A stretch of 64,000 nt of DNA from Setoptus koraiensis. Lineage: Eukaryota > Arthropoda. The position numbers and the translations under genes were made by a program. Below the pieces are notes generated by a model that saw nothing but the letters and a program-made list of their open reading frames with translations, was not told the origin of the DNA and searched no databases. The DNA is taken from the NCBI GenBank assembly GCA_048013815.1, contig CM106585.1, positions 8,928,001 through 8,992,000 of the forward strand. Direction: 5' to 3'. This document shows positions 1 through 10,203 of the stretch, piece after piece. Position 1 is the first letter of the stretch, and the number at the start of each line of letters is the position of its first letter.

Positions 1-1081
1 TCCAAATGATACTGATCATTCTCTCAATAAATACATTCAGCGAAACCAACTGATATAATTGTTTCATGCTCACATCTTATATTTGACCATCTTGATCACT
101 GTTTGCTAGATCACCGATGAGATCACTTCGTCCCTAGTTTAACAGTGAATATCGAATGGTACCGAGAGTAGACGAGACATTTTGACATCTTATCAATACA
201 CAAGATTGGCATGAATCAATTCAAGTGTTGGATTCTTTTTTCTTGTGCTGTAGACAAACTTTATTCGGGTCCGAATAGAGAAGAACCGAACACCTTTCAG
301 ACAGGAATTTCGGAGAACTTTCCGCGACAAAAAGTCACGCTATCAACTTCTGACTTCAACAAGTGCGAGAGGAGCGGAAAACTCGTTAAAGCCATCAGAG
401 GAACTCGTATTTCCTCTTCCGTCAGACTCCGCCAATTGTACTGAAATCACCTATCTTCTATCATAGTATGCATCTTTATAGAATCTCATACCCGTGAGCA
501 CAATTACACAGTTGCCTGATTATCTAACAGCAATCTCCGAAAGAGCGCCGAATAAATAAACTCGTTTAAAGGCGGGCCTTACGTGCACCTCAACATCATC
601 TTCAGGGCAAAAACGCGAACGACGAACATTTTGGGCGAACTCTCGTTGTCATTTGGTGCAAAATATTTCCCCCCTCTGAATATCGGCTTCTACTTCATGA
701 TGACCTTGGCTAATGGGGAAAAAATAGCACTGGACTATCGATCGCCAGCATACTGTGAACTCTTCCGCTACAGTTAGAAGTTCATTAACCGCCAATCGGA
801 TCGCATAGATGCAAATGATCGGACTCGGATCGGACGCACACTGGAACATTGTATAACTTGATTGTATAACTGTAAATCGAGAGCAAGACAAAACACAAAC
901 AGGATTTCCATTGGTATTATCAATTTATTATTTTATTTTTAGTTTCTAATTGAACTGAAGTATCTAATATATTTTCCTACAAGTTGTTCGCTTCATTTGA
1001 ATGTTCCAGTTTCCTGGAATGGAATGAAGTGTCGTCCAATGGACTTTATTCTGTTGCTAATCGCTGTTGATTTTTTGTCGA
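1..1081. other. Left-edge intergenic DNA and 3' flank of the acyltransferase gene
   Basis: AT-rich sequence with no coding region I can support. Short open frames near 211-444 and 649-891 have no recognisable motif. On the minus strand, AATAAA-type polyadenylation signals lie at about 924-937, some 150 bases past the stop codon of the acyltransferase gene, which fits its transcript ending there. Confidence 0.5.
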
Positions 1082-2326
1082 TTAGTGCAAAACTAACTTG
1101 TATCCAGGGGGACCGTATTTGTCTTTGGCTTCGTTGAACAATCTCTCTATTTCGGACACATATTTCTCATGTACCATGTCGACGTATTCGCTCGCTGGTT
1201 CAGGATCTCGTTTCACGGGCACTATGTTTCCAACTAGAAGAATAGGAACACAAAACATAAAAATAATAAGAATAAAAACAAATCAATCAAAACTCAGGGA
1301 CTTGTAGAAAGGTTACGATTATCGCCATCAAGATATTTGTTACTCACGTGTGATAGTTAGCGGTCTTTTATGGGGTAGAATACCCCACGAATTGGGCCAG
1401 AGTCCATTGCCAATGATGTAGTTTAGTGTGAATCGGCATATATACTTTCTGAGAAAATCTTGAAATTGATACAAGATCGAGCCCTTTGCTGGACGATATA
1501 TTTCATATAGTTCAGTCTCGCCAAACCCGATCGCAGGCACCAGGTCAGTGCCATGCCTTATGGCCTGCTTCACGAAGCCCTTGCGATTTTTGATCGTTAG
1601 ATCAAGAGTTCCCGGCCGAAGTTTCATCATTTCGTCAATACCGCCTGGTACTAATACAAACAGAGAACATTTTGTCTTTTCTTTGATTTTATCATTTTTT
1701 TCAAACTGCTTGTTGTCATATGTGTATCTGCTCATCGCTCTATCTAACACATGTCTGTCTACGGTGTGGGCGCCCCACGCGATCTGAAATTCACGAATAA
1801 AGGGTATGTTGAGCATCATGGCATGATTAAACAAATGGCTATCATGATGCGGAAAATGTTCGCTGTACGAGGCTGCCTCAGTTCCAAGACCCGCAAAGTA
1901 ACCAATAGGTGCATTGCCGTGCGGATGATAGCCTATCATGTAGTTCTTGTTGGGGTCTAAATTTTCACTAGTGCCCATTTTCACTATTTTCATTGAGAGA
2001 TGCTCTCTGAACAACGTTGTGAAGAGATATGAATTGCGCAGCCACTTCGATGGTCGACCACGGCCATTTCTTGGTGTGTTCCAGTCGTAAATGTACCACA
2101 GAATGTAAGCGAGAGATAACCCTTGCCAATAGTATGATCTGGTCACTATTGCCATCAGCACTGCGATTGGTGAGAATATTCCTAAACCCATCACAGAGGT
2201 GAGAAATCCGAAAGAAAATAACACTTTCAATGGATCCACCACTTTTTTGTCCCAAACGAGCTTCGCATTTGGCGACAAACTTCTGTACAATTTTCCATAA
2301 ACTGACACAGCGATTGAGTCGGCCAT
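1082..2326 (-). CDS. DGAT2: DGAT2/MOGAT-family diacylglycerol or monoacylglycerol acyltransferase
   Basis: Two exons, 2326-1348 and 1233-1082, join across a GT-AG intron of 114 bases to give 376 residues, a normal family length. Family members transfer an acyl chain from acyl-CoA to diacyl- or monoacylglycerol in the ER membrane during triglyceride synthesis. Visible support: two hydrophobic segments at about 34-60 and 66-80; the catalytic motif HPHG at 134-137; PGG at 227-229; and the RKGFVKQAIRHG block from 248 with the following GFGE. The second exon supplies the expected end of the family, with the EYVD, HEKYV and KYG motifs. The ATG at 2326 starts directly before the membrane segments. 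The sequence cannot separate DGAT2 from MOGAT or wax-synthase relatives. Downstream AATAAA signals agree with the end. Confidence 0.9.
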
Positions 2327-3445
2327 CTGGCCACAGAGTCTCGTGCGAAAGTCGACAAAAGTTATGCTATATTTGTGTATTGTATGTATATATATGTATT
2401 ATATGTATTTTATTTTGTGCTCGTATTATTTCGCGAGCCGAGGTGACACAGTTCTCGTATCGCACCGTTTTTTCTTTTTTTTCTTCTTAGAAATAGAGTA
2501 TCTGTCGTGTTGGAAAGCTTGTCGTTCACGTGATGAATTTTTCAAGTGAAGATTTCGGGTATTTGAAGTTCTGTTTGGTGGTAGTTAGCTGCTATATATC
2601 TGCTGCTGGCGAATTCCAAGCTGAGTTATGGTATTTTTTTTTACTCAATCAAGTTTCGTTGTTGGTCGCTAGTTGGGTCGTCGGTCAGCGATTTTGTACA
2701 CTCGAAACAAAATGAATCAATCAAGTTGCATAAGACTTCTTGCACTTCACACAATGGGAAAAAAACCTTCAATTGACTAGCTTATTTCAACTAAACTTGA
2801 TTTTCGAACCGATCATTGTAATTCTGATTACTGGATCACAATTTCAGTCATTTCCACGCTTAGTTGTGCAATGTGCGCCGAATGGCGTCGAAAATTGACG
2901 AAGCGGATTTCGAAAGGGTCATGATAGGGGGTGACAGTGTCGTAAAATGAAGTAAATTAATGGGAATAATTTCATGAGATGAAATAGATAGTTGTTGCTC
3001 AGACACGAGGCTAGCTCGGGAAGAAAGCGACCAAAGTTGGAGCTAGAAATGTCGATTGCTGGCTTCTTTCGTTAGCCAGCTTCGATGTCAAGCTTGATAG
3101 CGACGAAAATAACGAGTGAGTAGTTATTTCCTCGGTTCGATTCCGCGTGGTCAGGCGAGAGAGAACATGGGACATGCCATTTTCACTGACAACTGTGACG
3201 TCACAAAGTGAGACGGACTAAATGTGCAAAACCCGTTGTCGTCGTCTAAGATACTCCCCTATCCTCATTGCTCACTCCGCCCAGTGCAACAAAATCGCAG
3301 TGCAGCGCCGTTGTCTCTGACCATGTGATCACTTGATGATCTGACAGGTAGTGCAATTGGAGAGCGTTCTGAATTGCAAAGCTGACGGAATCAATTCAGA
3401 AAACTCTTTTTTCGTAACTTTATCTTCACGATTTCGCTATCTAGT
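2327..3445. other. Intergenic stretch upstream of the acyltransferase
   Basis: Nothing coding is recognised. The 5' flank of the minus-strand acyltransferase contains TA-rich sequence at about 2380-2410 that could be promoter. A GGTTCGATTCC string at about 3134 resembles a tRNA B box, but no tRNA fold surrounds it. Confidence 0.4.
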
Positions 3446-4286
3446 ATGGACAATAATTACGCGAAGAACTTTTCGTTCTGGGAGGCTGCAAATCCTTTCT
3501 TCGAACCCGACGGACATTGTGGAGATGGCTCTGAGCTCCTTCGTGGAGATATCAGAAATCTATTCGGTAGATGTTGTAGTTCAGTTCAATGGCAGATTAA
3601 ATTTAATTGTACATCATGTATATGTAATCGGTTACGCTGTTTTGTTACGTCACTGCTGTCAATATTCTTCAGCTTTGGCTGCATAGCACCGATGGTCAGA
3701 TCGAGAGTGAGAGGGATAGAGATAAAGACCGAGTGAAAAGTTGTGCAATTGCAAGTATCGTCTACTGTTAGCAATGTAGAGCCTGCTTTCGATGTCACTG
3801 AACGTGTTCTAGAGACGTATCAGTTTCGCAGTCGGAAAGAAGCCCAGATCTGCAAGAAAGACAGCAAGCTTGTGTGCGTTAGTCAGACCCTCGTATTTTA
3901 ATGACATATATATCTTGTGATGACGAATGCTCAATAAATATCTCACGACTATCTTGCTCAGCAGGGTCAGCTTTGGTAAACCGAGACGTTTTTTGCTGGA
4001 TTATGGTGATCGATTTATCGAGGACAATGCCGATTTTTTTACATTTGGCTCATTGGGTCCGAAGAAGCGCCAGCCAGAAGATCTCATTGCACAATATTGT
4101 TATTATCATTGCTTACCAAAAAATTCCATCGTGAGAATGAATTATCTGTATCAGACGCTTAATTTATATTTAACGTCTAGCGTCAATCCCCAAGGAATTG
4201 GGGACACAATTTTTCTATTACACACCGATTACACCATGACACTAGGCATGCAAAGCACTATCAACTGTATTTACAAGTCTCACTAA
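3446..4286 (+). CDS. Possible two-exon gene of unknown function
   Basis: Two open stretches look more protein-like than the flanking DNA. One begins with ATG at 3446 (MDNNYAKNFSFWEAANPFFE) and has a possible GT donor at about 3567. The other is open from 3927 to the stop at 4286 and has a good CAG acceptor at about 3960; it contains FLLDYGDRFIEDNADFFTFG followed by a hydrophilic region with RQPEDLIAQYCYYH. The phases of the best donor and acceptor do not match, so I cannot join them with confidence. I recognise no family. They may belong to one gene, to two, or be chance frames. Confidence 0.25.
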
Positions 4287-4319
4287 AGGTCGACCTAAAC
4301 TAACAGGGTAACCTAGTTA

Positions 4320-4560
4320 CACGGCAGTAGTGTGCCGGCCTAAATTATTTATTCTGGCCTTTATTATGAGAACGAAGGCCAAATCGGGCTTTGGCCTTTA
4401 TAGTAAAAGCCTGAGCCTAAAGGTGGCTTCCATTGGGGCTTTTATTCGTGATAGAGGCCCATTTAGGCCCCTCTAGAACGGCCTCGAATAATAAAAACCC
4501 AGGCTTTTATTATAAGGGACAGAGGCCATTTAAGCCCGATCGGGTTTAAACCACTTTCTG
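4320..4560. repeat. Palindrome-rich AGGCC / GGCTTTTATT repeat
   Basis: About 240 bases in which GGCCTTTATTAT-like words and their complements alternate, including GGCCTTTATT near 4353, GGCCTTTATA near 4394, GGCTTTTATT near 4437 and 4502, and AATAATAAAAACC near 4488. It closes with two nested palindromes, CCCGATCGGG and GGTTTAAACC, at about 4537-4553. The word style resembles the ends of short non-autonomous DNA elements, but I found no clean target-site duplication, so the class is open. Confidence 0.4.
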
Positions 4561-5078
4561 TCATTTTGGCCATTTCGTTGTTCGAAGAATAGTCATTTGA
4601 AGAATTGTCACCGGAAACGCTGGAAAGTGGTAGAAAGTCGAGTTGGTTAGGCCGCCAGTTGGAACCATCTCTGCCGAACCACCAACGAACTTGCTGGAAT
4701 GGAATTTAAATACGACTCTTACCGACCTTGAGAAACAAAAAGAAACAGGTGCATTCGACCTGATGTCTAAGTTGAACGGTTGTTTAATTTGATAAAAAGA
4801 CTCAGACATTAGGTGAGCTCTGACTTGTTAATACGGCTGTGTGTCACGTAACAAGATCGGGTCTCAAAATTGTCTGGGTAATTGGCATAATTAGCATAAG
4901 ATTTGCTATACCGATTGTGTTTGTCTAAGATCCCTGTCGCCATACGCATGGCGGTAGAGTTGAAACTGAATATTTAACTCAACTCGACGATGGGCGACTA
5001 TTCATTCGATCTTGTCAACCAATATCTGAAATGTATCTGCGCTATTAGTTGATTGCTATTTAACTTATTGATGAGATT

Positions 5079-6872
5079 ATGGCAAAAATCAACCGAATCG
5101 TGGAATGGACACAAGAAAATGTTTGCCTTGCTGTTGGCTCATTTATGGAAGTCCACTCCGACGACAATTTGACTGATGCACGAATGTATCAAGTTATGCT
5201 GAGGAAAGGAAGCAAAAAAAGAATAATTTATGCCATTTTTGAGTTATTCTTCTTGGGATTTGCAGCGACCAGATGTATTATCTACAAATTGAAGAGGGAA
5301 AAATGGTGGATAGAAGACTATCCTTTTTTACTGGATCTCTATCCCACCAAAATAGCAGTGGCCATCGGTTTTAATCTTTTTGGGATAATTTTCCTTAGAA
5401 TATATTCACTGTGGCGAAAAGCTTTGAAATTAAACAGCCATAAGCGAGCCAATAGTGACAGCAATGAACCGATATTGGCCAATGTTTTTATAGTGTCGCC
5501 CCAACAGAGCAAACACACAGCAAACAGTGCAAACGATTCAGTGTCATTGTATGAATTTGTTCACAACTCTCATGAACAAAATCTCATTATGTGCTACTGG
5601 AAGGTACTTTCCAATTTAACTATGGAACCCAGAGATATTATTAAACTGATGCTTACGGGCCGCGTCGAGCGAAAATATTACCTAGATTCGGATGGGACAG
5701 ATTTCTTACGAGAGATTGAAACTTGTATGAGGGTTCAGGGACATATTGGCCATTCGAGCAACAACGAAATGTCAGTGATCAATGAGCAGAGGCAACTAGA
5801 TGAGCTACATTACAAATTGGAGAAGTGTCTCGAGGAATTCTTGAGATCTTCGGAAATGCACAAGAGACCTCAATATGGGAAACGGCAGCTATACTTTGTA
5901 ATCATGCTTGTAATTAGCTTAAATTTGTTAATCATCCTTCTGAGTCCTGTCAGCATCACGGTCGTCTATTACAGAATAAGCCAGAGAGGCATTGGGGCCA
6001 ATTGGACTCAGATACAGAAGGCCTCGGTATTTGTCGAATTACTTTATGAATATTTCATTGTTTGCGCAGATTTGATGAAAACGTTCCACTTTAACCTGAT
6101 GTTTCATCTACTGTGGTGTCGAATAAACCACACAAAGGTGCTCATTGAGAAAACGCTAGGGCATTTAAAGAGGATGGATGTGAACGGTGCTGATACTTTC
6201 ACATGGGGCGAAAACTCGGAACAACTAGCAACAGAGCTCAGCTTGCAAAGCCCGATGAATTTTCCAAATCATGGCACGCAATTCTACGACCATTCGGATT
6301 TAGCATTCATTTTAACTAATAGCACACGAAGAAGGGACCAACCATCGGCGAAATCGCTGAAATTTCGCTTGGCCCAACTAGAACTATTGGTGGACTTCCA
6401 TCTCATTATGGTGACAAGATGCCGATATGAGTTAGAACAAATCAGAAATCATAGTAGCGTATATGTCAACGTTGCAATAATACAAAAATTATGTTTGATG
6501 TCCTGGATGGTGGCCTATCTGATGAAGTTCGATGACAACCTCATCTACAAAAAGGGGGCCTTCCTGACCGCATGTTGGGTGACTCTCGAAATGTTTGTCT
6601 ATCTATCCGTTTGTTCTTTGATAAGCAGCGAGTTTGGCGAGCTGAAACGCGTGCTTTTCAGTCTAATGAGATTCAATCACTTTATTTGCAACAAAAAACT
6701 ATTGTCGAGGTTTTTTGTCATAGCAGCGGATCTCAGTGAGGAGAAAAATTCCTCGCTTAGTTTTCTGGGCGCAGTCCAAATAAATTTTGCAACAACATCA
6801 TCGGTAAGTCAAGCGCTCATCAATCTCATCATTAATGTTACATATTTCGGCTTCACACGAGAGCTACTATAA
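5079..6872 (+). CDS. Seven-transmembrane gustatory-receptor-like protein
   Basis: A single uninterrupted frame of 597 residues starting at the first ATG after AT-rich leader sequence. Hydrophobic segments lie at about residues 48-68, 88-108, 271-297, 313-345, 460-481, 493-515 and 569-592, giving seven passes. A long hydrophilic region separates the second and third. The final segment, with LGA at 563-565 and the terminal TYFGF at 588-592, resembles the last helix of arthropod gustatory receptors (TYhhhhhQF) without matching the motif fully. Family members are ligand-gated cation channels in the plasma membrane of chemosensory cells. Length is above the usual 350-450 because of the long loop at 110-270. 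Receptor identity is inference; a different 7TM family remains possible. Confidence 0.5.
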   Translation: MAKINRIVEWTQENVCLAVGSFMEVHSDDNLTDARMYQVMLRKGSKKRIIYAIFELFFLGFAATRCIIYKLKREKWWIEDYPFLLDLYPTKIAVAIGFNLFGIIFLRIYSLWRKALKLNSHKRANSDSNEPILANVFIVSPQQSKHTANSANDSVSLYEFVHNSHEQNLIMCYWKVLSNLTMEPRDIIKLMLTGRVERKYYLDSDGTDFLREIETCMRVQGHIGHSSNNEMSVINEQRQLDELHYKLEKCLEEFLRSSEMHKRPQYGKRQLYFVIMLVISLNLLIILLSPVSITVVYYRISQRGIGANWTQIQKASVFVELLYEYFIVCADLMKTFHFNLMFHLLWCRINHTKVLIEKTLGHLKRMDVNGADTFTWGENSEQLATELSLQSPMNFPNHGTQFYDHSDLAFILTNSTRRRDQPSAKSLKFRLAQLELLVDFHLIMVTRCRYELEQIRNHSSVYVNVAIIQKLCLMSWMVAYLMKFDDNLIYKKGAFLTACWVTLEMFVYLSVCSLISSEFGELKRVLFSLMRFNHFICNKKLLSRFFVIAADLSEEKNSSLSFLGAVQINFATTSSVSQALINLIINVTYFGFTRELL

Positions 6873-7258
6873 CGTTACTGTATATTCTTTCATCCCCCGT
6901 TCTCAACATTAACAAGTTTTTCCTATGGATTGGAACAGCAATATACATTCTAATACAATTCAATTGACCTGAGCTGCCGGACTTTCCACTCTCAGCTGAA
7001 ACTCGGGCTTAATCAATCTCTCGGATAATTGAACTGGAACTTAGCATCACGAGACGCTTGATTCTATCATCAACTGACCTGTGAATCACTGCTTAAAAAA
7101 TTTCAGTCACGTCACGCGATGATGCGCGAGAAAATCATACTTCGATAATGAATTAAATTAGCAGTAGTGTAATTTCTCTGTTCAGTTGTGCTTGATCGCT
7201 CTCTGTTGGTCTATCACAAATCACGCTTTGAAAATTGGAGCAACATGTTCTTTTACAT
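6873..7258. other. Intergenic, no gene seen
   Basis: AT-rich spacer between the convergent receptor-like gene and the small minus-strand chimeric gene. No coding frame, RNA gene or repeat is apparent. Confidence 0.4.
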
Positions 7259-7713
7259 TCAGTCATATCTTCTTGTGGATTTCGCGCTGTGTGTCGGTAA
7301 ATTTGCAGCCAGAATGGATACATTCGATGGTAGATGGTGGAGCAATATTGTGTAACAAGTGTTTCTATCGCTCAATTCTTCTTCGAGTAGCATTTTCAGG
7401 TCGAAGATTTCAAAACAATATTCAAACAATTCGATATTTGCACAAAAACATTCCCCTCCGAAGGCACAAACATTGAAATATTTGCAATTCTTCATTTGAT
7501 TCTGAAAGTTGTGAAAAGAGCTCGAAAAGCGATTGAGATATCAAATTTGTTACTTTTTCTCACCCGAAATCGATCCCACGCAGATGCATTGGAGAGTTCG
7601 ATTGGTGCATCCTTGGAATGCTGTTGTGGGTTTGCAGAGACACGCAATGATAGACAAAAGGATTCGATGCAAACTATGCCAATGATCAGCAGAATTATAC
7701 TGAGCAGCTTCAT
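7259..7713 (-). CDS. Small secreted six-cysteine protein with a duplicated cathepsin leader exon
   Basis: Exon 1 (7713-7564, 50 codons) is a near-copy of the first exon of the protease gene 2.5 kb to the right: the same signal peptide (MKLLSIILLIIGIVCIESFC) and the same donor GTGAGAAAA. A 62-base intron ends in ACAACTTTCAG. Exon 2 (7501-7259) is then open in the correct phase for 80 codons and bears no resemblance to protease exon 2 or 3. The predicted protein has 130 residues. Its unique part carries six cysteines within about 43 residues (KNC, NVC, GEC, FC, EYC, NTC). It could be a new secreted peptide made by capturing a promoter and leader, or a decayed duplicate whose downstream frame is open by chance. 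No transcript evidence is available. Confidence 0.45.
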
Positions 7714-7889
7714 GTCTCGCTTAAATGGGAATTTGATGAGGGGAAAAACTTATTTACTGAAATTGTTACTTGAGTTTCCGCTCTGAAGAATGACATTAGG
7801 AAACTTCCCTCTTCGGATCTGTTGCGACCTTGCTATACCTTGAAAATTTTTAGCCTGTCAACTTGGTGATCTATTTTTTCCTCTCACGG

Positions 7890-8010
7890 CTAACCGTTGT
7901 TTTAAATAGAAATTTAAAACAAAATGGAATTTCGACTCTCTAAATATAAATTTCTATCGAGAAGATGTGATTCGTGTTGCAACCAATACAACATGCCGAT
8001 GTTAATCATT
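7890..8010 (-). promoter_or_regulatory. Duplicated promoter-like block, left copy
   Basis: This block is strongly similar to 10385-10490, upstream of the protease gene. It shares the words GTTGTTTTAAATAGAA, AACAAAATGGAATT and CTCTCTAAATATAAATTTC. On the minus strand it contains a TATA-like TATATTTA at 7941-7948. The DNA between this block and the leader exon is less conserved than the block itself, which suggests it is functional promoter or 5' leader. Confidence 0.45.
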
Positions 8011-8159
8011 GCGATATTGCCTGTGCGCCCCTCGCTCTGCATTTGAATCAACCCGAAAATTTTCCGCTTGATCGCCTATTTGCCAGTAATGGGGCCAACA
8101 GAATCTGTGGTTATCTTCGCTATAAATCAGTAGAGATGGTGTGAAAACCTAGTTTCTTC

Positions 8160-8192
8160 CGTTGGCATATAATCGGCGATTATATGCCAACG
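8160..8192. repeat. Perfect 15-bp inverted repeat with a 3-base loop
   Basis: Arms at 8160-8174 and 8178-8192 are exact complements around GGC (arm CGTTGGCATATAATC). The loop is too tight for a microRNA precursor. It could be a cruciform, a dimeric protein site or an element end. It lies between the chimeric gene's promoter block and the end of the protease gene. Confidence 0.7.
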
Positions 8193-8446
8193 TAATGTAT
8201 GTAGTGTTTGGTCGAGCCAATTGGAATGGGGGCAGTTTTCAGCCACACCATACTCACGTCACAGAATGCTGCAAGCGAAAGTTGAATCAGACAACAATGA
8301 TTGGAGCCACCAAAAGCAAGGCAAGACTGGTGCGAGAAAACGGTAATAGCAATGATGTCAGTAGCATGGGTATTATGAACTTAACTCAGATCTTCATTCG
8401 GTTAATATATCTCTCTACATATAATTGAGCTTTTCTCGTTCCAACG
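8193..8446. other. 3' flank of the papain-family gene
   Basis: Short spacer after the protease stop codon. A plus-strand open frame at 8162-8428 has no motif and overlaps the inverted repeat, so I do not call it a gene. Confidence 0.4.
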
Positions 8447-10203
8447 TCACACAGAGTCAACGATCATACTAAGATCCTTGTCAGAGTCATAGCCCATAAG
8501 ATATGCCTCGGATGGTTTTAATTTTTTTGAACCGGATCTATCTGGTGATCCAGAAGGCTGTGGGCTTCCATTGACAAAGTCCTGCACCTGAAGCTCGTTG
8601 GCCCAGTAAAAGCAGATGGGATCAAAATTTTTCGACAATTTGAAATATCCCCCCTCGCCCCAATTGCGGCCAAATGAGTTACGGAAGAGCCAATACTCTT
8701 GGCCGTCTTCTTTGCCGTGACCAACAATCAACATTCCGTGAACGAATCTGTCGCTAGACTCACAATTATCGCCCTTGTGAACCTTGCCACCATAGAAAAG
8801 AAAGTCCCCTGGTGTCGGTATTCTTATCAGCACTAAAATGGGCCCGCTTTGCTCCAACATTTGAGGCCACATCAGTGAATAATCAGCAGGCGCGTATTTA
8901 CTCAGTATCGGTCTCTTGTAACTTGCATGCTCCCATTCATCCTGGTCGTATGGGCAGCTAGACTGGCTTGCGATATACGGATATTGATCGCGTAGTTGCA
9001 CTCCCCAATTCATGAGAAATTTCCCTGTACGTGGTGCGTTACCGCCTTGACATCCATCCAGACGCTCATATTTGCCGCAATCTACCATATACTGTTCGCT
9101 GAAGGGTATCAATTGACCTGTTCTCTTACAATGCCACCATTCCATGAGAGCGACAGCGGCGAACGCGTAACAACTGGCGCATTTTCCTTGATTTCTCGGC
9201 TTGAAAAAACAGCCAGAGTCTCTCAGATCACGGTACACTTGATTATTTTCATCCTCTAACACAGCTACGCTGCTATCTACTTCATATTCAGTGTAGGTGG
9301 GTGCATCATCTATTTTGGTATTTGATTTTTGTTTTTGAGATGAATCATCTTTCGAATCAACAGGGTCGACAATTGTTGATTCTTCCACTAATTCTCTACT
9401 ATTGACCACCAATGGTCCTTTAGAATCAGCTTCGTTTAGTTTGCCGAGTCCTGCTTGCCCACCTCTTATTCTCCCAACCCTCGAATTCATCGTCTCCTCA
9501 TTTTCTGAATCTTGCTTCTGGCAATTATCGTCGCTGTTATTAGGATTTTCACTCTTCAGCTCATCTTCTCTCATGTAAACTCTTGTCGATTCTTCTGGCG
9601 TGTAATCGGCAAATTGGTTGACACTGAGAAAATGAGTGAAATCGCCAATTCTGAAACCGATATTGTGAGCGACAATCTTCAACGCATTAGCAAAAAATAT
9701 TTTCTGTCTGGCTAGATCTTCCCTAACGTTATTGTAAACTTTGAGGTAAGCGGCCTGAAAATTTCAAACACAACAAGATGTCAGTGAGTATGCTATTCAT
9801 AATTTGCAAGTACCGCAAGCGAGGACACACTCGATCTACCACATATAACTCACTTTATATCGGCTCCAATTGAACATTTCTGGTATGTTCAGCTTCGACA
9901 GAACTTCTCCCACCAAAGCCTTCCTTTTGACTAATTCGCCCTCAAATTTCGAGTAGCTGTCTTGGAGAGTTGCCTTTTGAGCACACAATTAAAATTAAAA
10001 TTATACCTCTGACATGCCATTATTGAGATATCAAATTTGTTACTTTTTCTCACCCGAAATCGATCCCACGCAGATGCCCTAGAGAGTTCGATGGGTGCAT
10101 CCTTGGAATGCTGTTGTGAGTTTGCAGAAACACGCAATGATAGACAAAAGGATTCGATGCAAACCATGCCAATGATCAGCAGAATTATACTGAGCAGCTT
10201 CAT
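8447..10203 (-). CDS. Papain-family (C1A) cysteine protease with propeptide
   Basis: Three exons (10203-10054, 9973-9854, 9754-8447) join in phase 0 through introns of 80 and 99 bases to give 525 residues. A signal peptide (1-20) is followed by an I29-type inhibitory propeptide at about 80-150, with NWSRYKAAYLKVYNNVRED across the exon 2/3 join and the NQFADYTPEE motif. The mature domain has the oxyanion Gln279 (NQG), catalytic Cys285 in GKCASCYAF, His429 in VHGMLIVGHG and Asn449 in NSFGRNWGEGGY, so the active site is intact, although the usual Trp residues after Cys and Asn are Tyr and Phe. About 120 acidic, low-complexity residues separate the propeptide from the mature domain. It likely acts in the lysosome, gut lumen or secretions. 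Group 1 mite allergens belong to this family, but specific orthology is not shown. Confidence 0.88.

Noticed and set aside
3050-3160. tRNA-like B box GGTTCGATTCC
   Set aside because: No matching acceptor stem, D arm or anticodon arm could be folded around it, and the T stem has a mismatch.
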